The notes under the pieces are model-generated. The model was not told the origin of the DNA, made no database searches, and worked only from the letters and a program-made list of their open reading frames with translations. 64,000 bases of DNA from Hyphomonadaceae bacterium (GTDB taxonomy: Bacteria > Pseudomonadota > Alphaproteobacteria > Caulobacterales > Hyphomonadaceae). The position numbers were made by a program, and so were the translations under genes. Every line of letters starts with the position of its first letter. Within the stretch, counting starts at the first letter, position 1. Where the stretch lies: contig JAOATF010000008.1 in the NCBI GenBank assembly GCA_030158285.1, positions 17,172 to 81,171 on the forward strand, read 5' to 3'. Positions 9,200 to 17,322 of this stretch are shown in pieces.

Positions 9200-9670
9200 A
9201 TGCGTAAACTCGCCATGACGGCAGGAGGGGCACTGACAGGTCTGGTCGCGCTGGTTACTGCCGGTGTAGCCGGTGCACAGCCACCGGCGCCCCAGCTGGC
9301 GCCTGAGCCGGACGTGGTTAGCGGACTGACAACGATGTTGCAGGCGGGCGTGCCGTGCACGATCCCCGACGCCACGCGCTACCTGTCCCTAAACGTCTAT
9401 CGCAGCGCAGCGAGCACGCGCGAGCTGATTACGGCGCTGGGCCAGCTGGCGGTGAACATGGACGTGTGTGCGCCGATCCGCTCGGCGGCGTCCGCGCAGG
9501 CGGCCGGGCTTTCGGAAACGGGGCTGGCGGCGGATCCCACGGCGGCGGCGCTGGCGCGGGAACGCATGGCGCAGACCTTCCAGGAAGCCGAGACACACGC
9601 CGGGTCAATGCGGTTCGAGGTGGGTCCACCTCCGCGCAATCTGACACGCGGCACGGTAAGCGGGCCATAA
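9200..9670 (+). CDS. Small exported protein of the EPS export operon
   Basis: A 156-residue protein with a clear Sec signal peptide (cleavage probably after AGVAGA, about residue 26). The mature part is alanine-rich with two cysteines (VPCTIPD and MDVCAPI) that could form a disulfide. I do not recognise a domain. It lies between the OPX gene and the outer-membrane barrel gene in the same direction with a good ribosome binding site (TGGAG), so a periplasmic accessory role in polysaccharide export is plausible but unproven. Confidence 0.75.
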   Translation: MRKLAMTAGGALTGLVALVTAGVAGAQPPAPQLAPEPDVVSGLTTMLQAGVPCTIPDATRYLSLNVYRSAASTRELITALGQLAVNMDVCAPIRSAASAQAAGLSETGLAADPTAAALARERMAQTFQEAETHAGSMRFEVGPPPRNLTRGTVSGP

Positions 9671-9795
9671 ACCATGACGGGACGCCAGCTCAAAAGTCTT
9701 CTGAATCAACCTCCGGGCGAGAGAACGGCCAGTTCGGCCCCGATCTTGCTACCTGATCCGCGAAATCAATCAGCCTCCCACAGGTGAATGCCCCC

Positions 9796-11034
9796 ATGAC
9801 GAAGTCCGTTATCAAAGGCCTGATGCTCACCACCGCCGTTGCGGCGTTCCTCGCGCCCGCCGCGATGGCGCAGGATGGTGAGAACCCCTTCCTCCGCGGC
9901 CGTTACACCTCGGTGACCGAGCGTGGCCAGCCGGAATTTGATCCGGAGCCCGTGCGCGTCGGCACGTTCAACGTCAACGCCAGCCTCGGGGCTTCGGCGG
10001 CATACAACGACAACGTTTTCGCCTCGCCGAACAATGAGCGGAGCGACACGATCATCCGCCTGCAGCCGACGGTGGAAGCGCGCTCCAACTGGACGTCGCA
10101 CGAGCTGGCCGCCGGCGTCAGTGTCGATCACCGCGAATACTCCAGGAACGACAGCGAAACGGCGACGGACTATTCGGCCTTCCTGAATGGTCGTGTGGAC
10201 GTTACGCGCAACTTCCAGCTTCGCGCTGGCGTTGATGGCGGACACGTGACCGAGCCGCGTTACGCAGCCGCATCGTTTGTCGGCGCCGAACCGGCGTCGT
10301 TCGACGCCGCCGGCGTGTTCGTCTCGGCGCTGTATCGCCAGGACCGCATCCAGGTCGAAGGTACGGTTGGCATGTCCGACCAGGATTTCAACCAGGCAGT
10401 GCAACAGATCCGCAACAACCAGAACACCTACGTTTCAGCCCGCGTCTCCTACGCGATCTCGCCGGATGTCGCGATGTTCGTGCGTAGTCGCCGCGAGGAA
10501 CAGGACTACTCGCTGTCGGATCGCGATGGCACGCGCACCACGGTAGACGCCGGCGTGAACTTCGAGCTGGCTGCCCCGTTCCGCGGCGAGATCGCCGTGG
10601 GTTCGTTCAAGGACGAACGCGACGTGGCGACCTATGGAAACACCAGCGGTCTCAACGTTTCGGCCAACGTGCAATGGTTCCCGACGCAGCTGACGACTGT
10701 CACCTTCTCGGCCAACCGTGGCGCGTTCGACCCAGGTCTTGCGAACTCTGCAACGGCGGTGAGCACCGCCTTTGGCATCCGCGTCGATCACGAGCTGCTG
10801 CGCAACGTGCTGCTGTTCGGGACGCTGCGCCAGGAGAACGCTGAATACGAAGGCGCTTCGATCGATCGCGAAGACAAGGCGACAAGCCTTGCCATCGGCG
10901 CGGCGTGGAAGCTCAACAAGAATGCGCGCCTTGAACTCCAGGCGTCGACCCGCCAGCAGGACTCCAGCGGCCTCAGCGCCGGCCCGGAGATGAACCAGAA
11001 CGTGATCAGCGCGGGCATCCGCGTCTACCCGTAA
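9796..11034 (+). CDS. Outer-membrane beta-barrel protein of the EPS locus
   Basis: A 412-residue protein with a signal peptide (cleavage near AAMAQ) and a mature part of alternating amphipathic strands, for example NVNASLGASAAYNDNVFA, RLELQASTRQQD and a C-terminal aromatic-poor VISAGIRVYP strand. This is the pattern of the outer-membrane beta-barrel proteins found in Alphaproteobacterial exopolysaccharide loci. ATG at 9796 is preferred over GTG at 9784 because AGGTGA precedes it. With the short OPX lipoprotein it may form the outer-membrane exit route. That pairing is inferred from position and from the missing pore part of the OPX protein. Confidence 0.82.
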   Translation: MTKSVIKGLMLTTAVAAFLAPAAMAQDGENPFLRGRYTSVTERGQPEFDPEPVRVGTFNVNASLGASAAYNDNVFASPNNERSDTIIRLQPTVEARSNWTSHELAAGVSVDHREYSRNDSETATDYSAFLNGRVDVTRNFQLRAGVDGGHVTEPRYAAASFVGAEPASFDAAGVFVSALYRQDRIQVEGTVGMSDQDFNQAVQQIRNNQNTYVSARVSYAISPDVAMFVRSRREEQDYSLSDRDGTRTTVDAGVNFELAAPFRGEIAVGSFKDERDVATYGNTSGLNVSANVQWFPTQLTTVTFSANRGAFDPGLANSATAVSTAFGIRVDHELLRNVLLFGTLRQENAEYEGASIDREDKATSLAIGAAWKLNKNARLELQASTRQQDSSGLSAGPEMNQNVISAGIRVYP

Positions 11035-11083
11035 ACTTCCCCGCGCCGCACAGGCGCAGCGTAACGTGTTCGGAGAAAGACCG

Positions 11084-13369
11084 GTGAACAAGGTCTATCC
11101 CATTGATGTCACCACCAGCTATCCCCGGAGCGGCGCGCCTGTGCCCTCCGGCAGCGGCGGCGAAGGCGAGAACCTGATCACCGTCCAGCGGATCGTGCGC
11201 GCCGTGCGCCGTCGCCTAGGCGTCATGATCGCGGTTTTCGTGCTCGTTTTCGCCGTGGTGGCGATCAACACGTTCCAGCTGAAGGCCGCCTACACGGCGA
11301 CCGCGCGCGTGATCATCAACTCACGCGACCAGAACGTCGTCGACATCGGCGCCGTTATTTCCGGCATGCCGGCCAACGCCGCGATCGTGGATACGGAAGT
11401 GGAAATCCTTCGCAGCCGCACGTTGATCGAAAAGCTGGTGAAGCGTCTAGACCTCGTCAACAACCCCGAATTCAATGGCGCCAAGGCCAAGCCCAGCGAC
11501 TGGGACCAGGGCATCGCCAACTTCAAGTCGTTCCTCAAGGGCCTGTTGCCGTTCGGCAAGAAGGACGCTGCCGCCAATGTTGCGCCCGTGGATCCGGCCG
11601 AGGCCGAGCAGTCCGAACTCGATGGCGTGATCAGCACCGTGCGCAACGGGATCTGGGTCAACCGCCTGGGATCGACCTTCATCATCGAGATCAGCGCGAC
11701 GAGCCACGACCCGAAGACGGCCGCCAAGATGGCGAACACGCTGGCCGAGGTTTATCTCGACAACCAGCTGGATACGAAATTCAAGGCGACGCGCCGGGCC
11801 CAGGAGTGGCTGGACGCGCGCGTGGGCGAGCTGCGCGACGAACTGCGCGACGCCGAGAGCAAGGTGGAAGCCCACCGCGCCTCGACCGGACTGCTGCGCA
11901 CGGGCGGCGACACGCTGACCGAGCAGGCGATCCGTGAAGTGAACGCCCAGCTGATGTCGGCGCAATCCGAATACGCGACCAAGAGCGCTCGTCTGCGCAA
12001 CATGAACGAGCAGATGCGCGCCGGGGCCGGGATCGACTCGATCGCCGAAGCGCAGAACTCCAACACCATCTCCAACCTGCGCGCCGCGCAGAGCGCCCTG
12101 ACGGCGCGCAAGTCGGATGTGGTTCGCCGCTACGACATCAAGCACCCCGAATACCAGAAGGTGCTGGCTGAAGAGGCGGACAACGAGCGGCAGATCAACG
12201 CCGAGCTGCAGCGCATCGCGTCTTCGCTCGATCAGGAAGTGATGATCTCGCGCGAACGCGTCAACAGCCTGCAGGGCAGCCTCAACCGCGCCAAAGGCGA
12301 GCTGGCGTCGAACAACCGCGCCGGCGTTGAGCAGGCTTCGCTGGAACGCGATGCGCAGGCGACGCGGACGCTGTTCGAGGAATTCAATAACCGCTTCAAG
12401 GAAACCAACGAGCTGGACGGCATCACCGAAGCCGACGCCGTGGTGGACAGCTTCGCGCCGGTTCCGGGCGGGCCGAGCTTCCCGAATACCAACCTCAACC
12501 TCATGCTGGGCATGATGCTGGGCTTGGCGCTGGCGGGTCTCGTCGGTCTCGTGCTGGAGCTGCTGGACAACTACATGTCCTCGCCGGAGGAAGTGGAGCA
12601 GGTGGCGGGTGTGCCGTATATCGGCCAGATCCCGCTGCTGCCGGCCGCTGGCGGTTTCAACAAGACGAAAGTGGCGCCGGGCGATTACCTGATCGAGAAA
12701 CCGCACTCGGGCTTTGCCGAAAGCTTCCGGCACCTGCGCGCGTCGATCATGTTCGCCGATATCGACAAGGCCGCGAAGACCGTGGCCGTCGTCTCTTCGC
12801 TGCCGAGCGAAGGCAAGACAAGCATGACTTTCTGCCTTGGCCGCATGGCCGCCATGTCGGGCACGAAGACGATCGTGATCGACGGCGACATCCGCTTGCG
12901 CCAGCTGACGGAGACGTCGGGCGCGAAGTGCGAATCTGGCCTGCTGGAATACCTGTTCGGCGAGACCAAGCTCGAGGACGTGGTGCAGACGGACGAGCCG
13001 ACGGGGCTGCATATCCTGCCGCTGTCGGACCGCAAGCATACGCCGCGCGACGTGTTCGGCAGCCGGGCTTTCGATGCGCTGCTGCTGCTGCTGCAGACCC
13101 AGTATGACCTGGTGATCATCGACACCGGCCCGATCCTGCTGATGGCGGAGACGCGGGTGGTGACATCGAAGGTGGACCAGGTTGTGGTGGCGACGCGCTG
13201 GCGCAAGACGCACCGCAACACGCTGCGCGACACGATGAAGATCCTGCGCGACTTCCACGCCAACGTGGCCGGCGTCGTGCTGACCTTCGTGGACCTGCGC
13301 AAGCGCGCTCACCACGCTTACTCGGCGGCGACCTACGGCGCCTACGCGAAATACTATCAGGAGCCCTGA
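11084..13369 (+). CDS. Wzc/ExoP-type polysaccharide co-polymerase and tyrosine autokinase
   Basis: A protein of about 761 residues combining a Wzz chain-length domain and a cytoplasmic BY-kinase. The first membrane helix is near residues 45-65 (VMIAVFVLVFAVVAI), a long periplasmic coiled-coil/GNVR region follows, and the second helix is near 475-500. The kinase has Walker A SSLPSEGKTSM, Walker A' IVIDGDIRLRQ and Walker B LVIIDTGPIL. The tail has a tyrosine cluster (HHAYSAATYGAYAKYYQEP) for autophosphorylation. GTG at 11084 is preferred because GGAG lies eight bases upstream; GTG at 11066 is possible. It controls polymer length and export together with the OPX protein. Confidence 0.93.
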   Translation: MNKVYPIDVTTSYPRSGAPVPSGSGGEGENLITVQRIVRAVRRRLGVMIAVFVLVFAVVAINTFQLKAAYTATARVIINSRDQNVVDIGAVISGMPANAAIVDTEVEILRSRTLIEKLVKRLDLVNNPEFNGAKAKPSDWDQGIANFKSFLKGLLPFGKKDAAANVAPVDPAEAEQSELDGVISTVRNGIWVNRLGSTFIIEISATSHDPKTAAKMANTLAEVYLDNQLDTKFKATRRAQEWLDARVGELRDELRDAESKVEAHRASTGLLRTGGDTLTEQAIREVNAQLMSAQSEYATKSARLRNMNEQMRAGAGIDSIAEAQNSNTISNLRAAQSALTARKSDVVRRYDIKHPEYQKVLAEEADNERQINAELQRIASSLDQEVMISRERVNSLQGSLNRAKGELASNNRAGVEQASLERDAQATRTLFEEFNNRFKETNELDGITEADAVVDSFAPVPGGPSFPNTNLNLMLGMMLGLALAGLVGLVLELLDNYMSSPEEVEQVAGVPYIGQIPLLPAAGGFNKTKVAPGDYLIEKPHSGFAESFRHLRASIMFADIDKAAKTVAVVSSLPSEGKTSMTFCLGRMAAMSGTKTIVIDGDIRLRQLTETSGAKCESGLLEYLFGETKLEDVVQTDEPTGLHILPLSDRKHTPRDVFGSRAFDALLLLLQTQYDLVIIDTGPILLMAETRVVTSKVDQVVVATRWRKTHRNTLRDTMKILRDFHANVAGVVLTFVDLRKRAHHAYSAATYGAYAKYYQEP

Positions 13370-13397
13370 GCTCTGAACGGAATGGCCGGGGGGCCAG

Positions 13398-13426
13398 CGC
13401 CTCGCACCTTCGGGTGCGGGGCGTTT
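13398..13426 (+). terminator. Terminator after the Wzc-type kinase gene
   Basis: An 11-bp stem with one G-T pair (CGCCTCGCACC / GGTGCGGGGCG) and a TTCG tetraloop is followed by TTT. It lies about 30 bases after the stop codon and probably ends the export operon. Confidence 0.75.
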
Positions 13427-13442
13427 CTGCATCTGGACTTAT

Positions 13443-13554
13443 CTGGATCGCCGGGCCCCCGCCCGGCAGCGCATCGCATAGCGACGCGATCTCTCAGTGC
13501 TGGAAAAGGTTCGTTGCTTCGCAACGGCTGCCGGGCAGGGGCCCGGCGGTCCAG
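13443..13554. repeat. 112-bp palindromic intergenic element
   Basis: The outer 28 bases on each side are near-perfect inverted copies (13443-13470, beginning CTGGATCGCCGGGCCCCCGC, against 13527-13554). A smaller hairpin (GTTGCTTCGCAAC) lies inside. It fills the space between the convergent kinase and metC genes and ends three bases from the metC stop codon. The structure suggests a dispersed palindromic repeat that could also act as a terminator for metC. Confidence 0.75.
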
Positions 13555-13557
13555 AGG

Positions 13558-14742
13558 CTAGATTGCCTCCAGCGCCTGTTCGAGATCGTCGACCAGGTCT
13601 TCGGGGTCTTCGAGTCCCACAGAAAGCCGGATCAACGGGCCGCCGAGGTCTGGCGTGTAGGTGGTGCGCTTGAGCTGCGGGTCACAGTGAATGGCGAGGC
13701 TTTCGAAGCCGCCATAGGAGAAGCCGAGGCCGAAGAATTTCAGCGCATCGAGGAAGGCGTGGACCTTCGCGGTGGGCATGGGCTCCAGCACAATGCTGAA
13801 CAGGCCGGAAGAGCCCGTGAAATCACGCTTCCAGAGGCCGTGATTGGGATCGGAGTCGAGGGCAGGGTGGAGGACGCGTTTTACTTTGGCATGCTTCTCT
13901 AGCCAGAGCGCCACGTGGAGAGCGGAGACCTGATGCCGCTCCATGCGGAGCTGCAGCGAGCGGGCGCCGCGGAGGATGGTGAACGCGTCGTCGGAGGACA
14001 CGTTGGAGCCGATGTCGGCGACGGTGTCTTTCAAGCGGGCCAGCAGCTTGTCGTCGTTGAGGTGGATCGCACCGTTGAGGATATCCGCGCCGCCGCTGAC
14101 ATATTTGGTGTTGGCCTGCACCGAGAGGTCGAAGCCAAGGTCCAGTGGTTTGTGGAAGACGCCGCCGGCCCAGGTGTTGTCCATCACACTGACGGCGCCG
14201 TGGGCGGCGGCGACGCGGGCGATGGCGGGGGCATCCTCGATCTCGAACGTCATCGAGCCGGGGCTTTCCACGAAGACGAGCTTCGTGTTCGGCTGCATCA
14301 GCTTTTCCATGCCTGCGCCTATGCCCGGCGCGAAATAGGTGGCCTCACAGCCCCAGCGGGAGAGCATGCGATCAACAAAGCGGCGCGTGGGGCCGTAAAC
14401 GGTGTCGCTAACGAGGACGTGGCCACCGGCTTCGGCGTGGGCGAGGAATGGAACAATGCAGGCCATGAGGCCCGAGGGCAGGAGGACGCAATGTTCTGCG
14501 CCTTCGATCTCCGACAGGCACTGGCGCAGGGCTTCGTGCGTGGCCGTGCCGTGGCGGCCATAGGTCCAGCCGCCCGGCTCGAACAGCTTTGCCGCGCTTT
14601 CGACGATGACGGTCGAGGCGCGCTGGACGACGGGGTTAACGCCGCCCTGTGTCAGCTTGCGGTCTCGGGCGGCGTGCGTGAGGCGCGTGGAGAGCCGGCG
14701 CTTGCCGGACTTGCCTTTACCCTTGTCCGTGCCGGAGCTCAT
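13558..14742 (-). CDS. metC: Cystathionine beta-lyase (MetC-type Cys/Met PLP enzyme)
   Basis: A 394-residue fold-type I PLP enzyme of the Cys/Met metabolism family, expected to cleave cystathionine to homocysteine, pyruvate and ammonia. Visible hallmarks are YGRHGTATHEAL near the N-terminus, the PLP-stacking segment SDTVYGPTR, the D of VMDNTWAGG, and the Schiff-base lysine in QANTKYVSGGAD. The C-terminal SYGGFESLAI and RLSVGLEDPEDL motifs are typical of MetC. It is three bases downstream of sseA, making a two-gene sulfur unit. A gamma-lyase or desulfhydrase activity cannot be excluded. Confidence 0.9.
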   Translation of the reverse strand: MSSGTDKGKGKSGKRRLSTRLTHAARDRKLTQGGVNPVVQRASTVIVESAAKLFEPGGWTYGRHGTATHEALRQCLSEIEGAEHCVLLPSGLMACIVPFLAHAEAGGHVLVSDTVYGPTRRFVDRMLSRWGCEATYFAPGIGAGMEKLMQPNTKLVFVESPGSMTFEIEDAPAIARVAAAHGAVSVMDNTWAGGVFHKPLDLGFDLSVQANTKYVSGGADILNGAIHLNDDKLLARLKDTVADIGSNVSSDDAFTILRGARSLQLRMERHQVSALHVALWLEKHAKVKRVLHPALDSDPNHGLWKRDFTGSSGLFSIVLEPMPTAKVHAFLDALKFFGLGFSYGGFESLAIHCDPQLKRTTYTPDLGGPLIRLSVGLEDPEDLVDDLEQALEAI

Positions 14743-14745
14743 CGA

Positions 14746-15612
14746 TCAGCCTGTGACGACTTCGCCGCCGCTGTCGGGCAGGCCCCATTCGCTCCACGAG
14801 CCGTCATAAACGGCGGCATCGTCATGGCCGAGCATCGCCTGCGCCAGTGCGACGATCGCGGCGGTGACGCCGGAGCCGCAAGTGTTGACGATCGGCCTGG
14901 CGAGATCGACGCCGGCCGCGGTGAAAGCGGCGCGGAGATCGGTCTCGGGCTTCAGGCGGCCGTCGGCGCCGATGAGGTCGCCATAGTAAACGTTGAACGC
15001 GCCCGGCATGTGGCCGCCGCGAACGCCAGGGCGGGGCTCAGGCGTTTCGGCGCGGAAGCGCGGGCCGGAGCGGGCGTCGACGATCTGTGCGCCGCCACCG
15101 CTAGAGACAACCTGCTTCACCTGGTCGAGGTCGCGCACGAGGTCGCGGCGCGGGCGGACGGTGAAGTGGCGGTCGGCCACGAAATGCGGGGGCAGGTCTT
15201 CAACTTCGCCGCCGGCGGCGCGCCAGGCGTTGAAGCCGCCATCAAGCACGGCGACATCGCCATGGCCCATGACCCTGAACATCCACCAGACGCGCGCGGA
15301 CGCCAGGAAGCCGTTCTGGTCATAGCAAATGATACGATGGCCATCGCCGAGGCCGAGGCGGCGCACGCGCGAGGAGAACTTCTCCGGCGGCGGCAGCATG
15401 TGCGGCAGGGGGATGGTGGTGTCGGCGATATCGTCGATGTCGAAGTGCCGGGCGCCCGGGATGTGGTGGGCGTCGTAGATCTGTTTTCCCGTCTGGGGCG
15501 AGCCCGGCATAAACCATGAGCAGTCGAGCACACGCACGTCCGGCGCGGTCCGGTGCGAGAGCAGCCATTCGGCGGAAACGACAGGCTTTTCCGGCGTGAA
15601 GTGGGCGACCAT
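14746..15612 (-). CDS. sseA: 3-mercaptopyruvate / thiosulfate sulfurtransferase
   Basis: A 288-residue two-domain rhodanese. The N-terminal inactive domain contains VRVLDCSWFMPG and the ARHFDIDDIAD segment. The C-terminal domain carries the catalytic loop NTCGSGVTAA, where CGSGVTA is characteristic of mercaptopyruvate sulfurtransferases. Length matches the family. It is co-directional with metC (three bases apart), so transsulfuration and sulfane-sulfur transfer may be co-expressed. The upstream side is a long gene-free stretch. Confidence 0.92.
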   Translation of the reverse strand: MVAHFTPEKPVVSAEWLLSHRTAPDVRVLDCSWFMPGSPQTGKQIYDAHHIPGARHFDIDDIADTTIPLPHMLPPPEKFSSRVRRLGLGDGHRIICYDQNGFLASARVWWMFRVMGHGDVAVLDGGFNAWRAAGGEVEDLPPHFVADRHFTVRPRRDLVRDLDQVKQVVSSGGGAQIVDARSGPRFRAETPEPRPGVRGGHMPGAFNVYYGDLIGADGRLKPETDLRAAFTAAGVDLARPIVNTCGSGVTAAIVALAQAMLGHDDAAVYDGSWSEWGLPDSGGEVVTG

Positions 15613-16138
15613 GCGGGGGCCGTCTCCGTGAGCTGGCGGCTATGCGATGGGTTCACCTAGCCAGACCCGTGAGCGGCGGCAAGGCGATGCTGGGCTCGCC
15701 TGCGAAGAGCGGCGTGGAAAGCCTTGGCAGCAGGCGCCGTAATGGGTGGCACACCTTACCCGCTGGCAGGCGAAACCGGTGACAGAAAGTTCGCGTGCTT
15801 ACGATTGTGCGACGCAACAAACCTGTTCGATTTCGTAACAGCCTCATCACAGGAATCCCCATGCAATATGGTTGATTTTCAAGCTCGCCCAATGGGGGAA
15901 GCCGGTTGTTTGCGGCGCAATACCGAGGCTTTCATGACTAATAGGCAATTTTCTCCCGCGAGTCGGGGTGAAGAGGCCGGAGCACTCGCCTGGTGAGGAC
16001 AGCGCCAGGGGAGTCGGGCCGCCGAAAAGTCTGAGCCGGAACCCTTGAGGAGGGGGGAACTGACTGAGCAAACGGGCCAGCCATGCTGGTCCGATGATTG
16101 CGTATTGATTGTCGGTTGGGCGTTAAGGGTGTGGTGGC
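15613..16138. other. 526-bp gene-free region between sseA and the sugar transferase
   Basis: No convincing coding sequence is present; short open frames have unlikely composition and no Shine-Dalgarno. The stretch must hold the divergent promoters for sseA-metC and the sugar transferase. From 15955 to 16095 it is rich in self-complementary G/C runs, including a 9-bp hairpin at 16073-16093 (CGGGCCAGC / GCTGGTCCG). I could not match it to a riboswitch or RNA family that I know. Confidence 0.5.
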
Positions 16139-16831
16139 ATGGACAAGGGCAGCGGTGCAGACGCCGGCCGGTTCGATATTTGGGATGACGTCCCGAATTC
16201 GCGCGCGACCTATGCTGTGCATTCCAGCGCCGTGAAACGCGCCATGGACCTGGCCTTTGCCGTCCCGGTGCTGATCTTCGTCGCCCCCCTGCTGATGCTC
16301 ATCTATGCGCTGGTGAAGGTGTTCGACCCCGGCCCGGCGCTGTTTACCCAGGCGCGCGTTGGCCGCGATGGGCGCGAGTTCACCGTCTACAAGTTCCGCA
16401 CGATGCGCGTGGACGCCGAAGCGCGTCTGGCCGAACTGCTGGAGAAGAATCCGCGCGCTGCGGCCGAATGGGCCCGTTTCCAGAAGCTGCGCAATGATCC
16501 GCGTGTCACCACACTGGGCCGCATCCTGCGCAAGAGCAGCCTGGATGAGCTGCCCCAGCTGCTGAACATCCTGCGTGGCGAGATGTCGGTGATCGGGCCC
16601 CGCCCGGTGACCGCCGCCGAGATGGCCCGCTATGGCGCTGACGTGCCGTACTACACTGCTGTGCGCCCCGGCGTGTTGGGGCTGTGGCAGGTGAAGGGCC
16701 GCAACCGGCTGACCTATCCCGAGCGCGTGGCGCTGGACGTCCAGTACGTGAAAACGTGGTCGATCTGGCAGGACTTCAAGATCGTCGCGATGGCGATCCC
16801 GGTCGTGCTGCTGGGCCTCGGCGCTTACTGA
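16139..16831 (+). CDS. Undecaprenyl-phosphate sugar phosphotransferase (ExoY-like)
   Basis: A 230-residue monotopic initiating transferase, moving a sugar-1-phosphate to undecaprenyl phosphate. One membrane segment lies near residues 38-60 (VPVLIFVAPLLMLIYALVKV). It is followed by the signature core: TQARVGRDGREFTVYKFRTM, DPRVTTLGRILRKSSLDELP, IGPRPV and RPGVLGLWQVKGR. It lacks the N-terminal multi-helix region of HfsE/WcaJ, so it is the short ExoY/PglC-like class. It most likely primes the polymer made by the 2.3-13.4 kb locus, although metC and sseA lie between. Confidence 0.92.
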   Translation: MDKGSGADAGRFDIWDDVPNSRATYAVHSSAVKRAMDLAFAVPVLIFVAPLLMLIYALVKVFDPGPALFTQARVGRDGREFTVYKFRTMRVDAEARLAELLEKNPRAAAEWARFQKLRNDPRVTTLGRILRKSSLDELPQLLNILRGEMSVIGPRPVTAAEMARYGADVPYYTAVRPGVLGLWQVKGRNRLTYPERVALDVQYVKTWSIWQDFKIVAMAIPVVLLGLGAY

Positions 16832-16882
16832 AAAAAGCTGCCTGCCGATACGGCAGGTGACACCTCATGCACGCATGGGTTG

Positions 16883-16902
16883 AATCCGCTGCGGATTTTC
16901 TT
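16883..16902 (+). terminator. Probable terminator after the sugar transferase
   Basis: A 6-bp stem AATCCG/CGGATT with a CTG loop is followed by TTCTTCT. A second hairpin without a T run (CCTGCCG-ATA-CGGCAGG) lies just upstream, close to the stop codon. Confidence 0.55.
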
Positions 16903-17058
16903 CTGCAGGCTGCAATGCGTGCAATCGCATAAAAATAACTTCATGATCTCGTTTGAATTTTTGGGCTTGATCCTTTCTTAAGACCCCCATCCAAATGTGG
17001 GTTGGCGGACCTAGTGGCGACGTCGGGCGTTGCTGTGTGGTCTTGCCGGGAGGAACGC

Positions 17059-17289
17059 TTGGCTACCACGGACACTCACAGCCATTCTGCGTGGGGCGGA
17101 CGTTCGCTGCTGGCCAGCGATTCCGAAGATACGCTTGCGACGCGAAACGCGCGTGGCGACGATGCCTACGAAGACGCTTTTCCTGACGAACCGAAATGGC
17201 CGGCGTGGAAAGTGACGCTCGCCGTGGTGGTGTTCTGCGCCGCCTGCTGGGCAGGGATCGGTTATCTGGCGGTTCGCCTGCTGGGCTAG
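17059..17289 (+). CDS. Small single-pass membrane protein
   Basis: A 76-residue protein with an acidic, polar N-terminal half and one C-terminal membrane helix (VTLAVVVFCAACWAGIGYLAV). The TTG at 17059 is chosen because GGGAGG lies five bases upstream; an in-frame ATG at 17002 has no ribosome binding site. It sits between the sugar transferase and an unknown gene. No family recognised and no function is proposed. Confidence 0.65.
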   Translation: MATTDTHSHSAWGGRSLLASDSEDTLATRNARGDDAYEDAFPDEPKWPAWKVTLAVVVFCAACWAGIGYLAVRLLG

Positions 17290-17322
17290 CCCGCTCCCCG
17301 CGCTTCGTATTATCGAGGCGGG

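Noticed and set aside
11447-13432. A 661-residue minus-strand open frame over the Wzc-type kinase
   Set aside because: Antisense shadow; the kinase frame has Walker motifs and a tyrosine cluster.
15724-15996. 90-residue open frame in the gap upstream of the sugar transferase
   Set aside because: No ribosome binding site, no recognisable fold and non-coding-like codon usage; overlaps the structured stretch.
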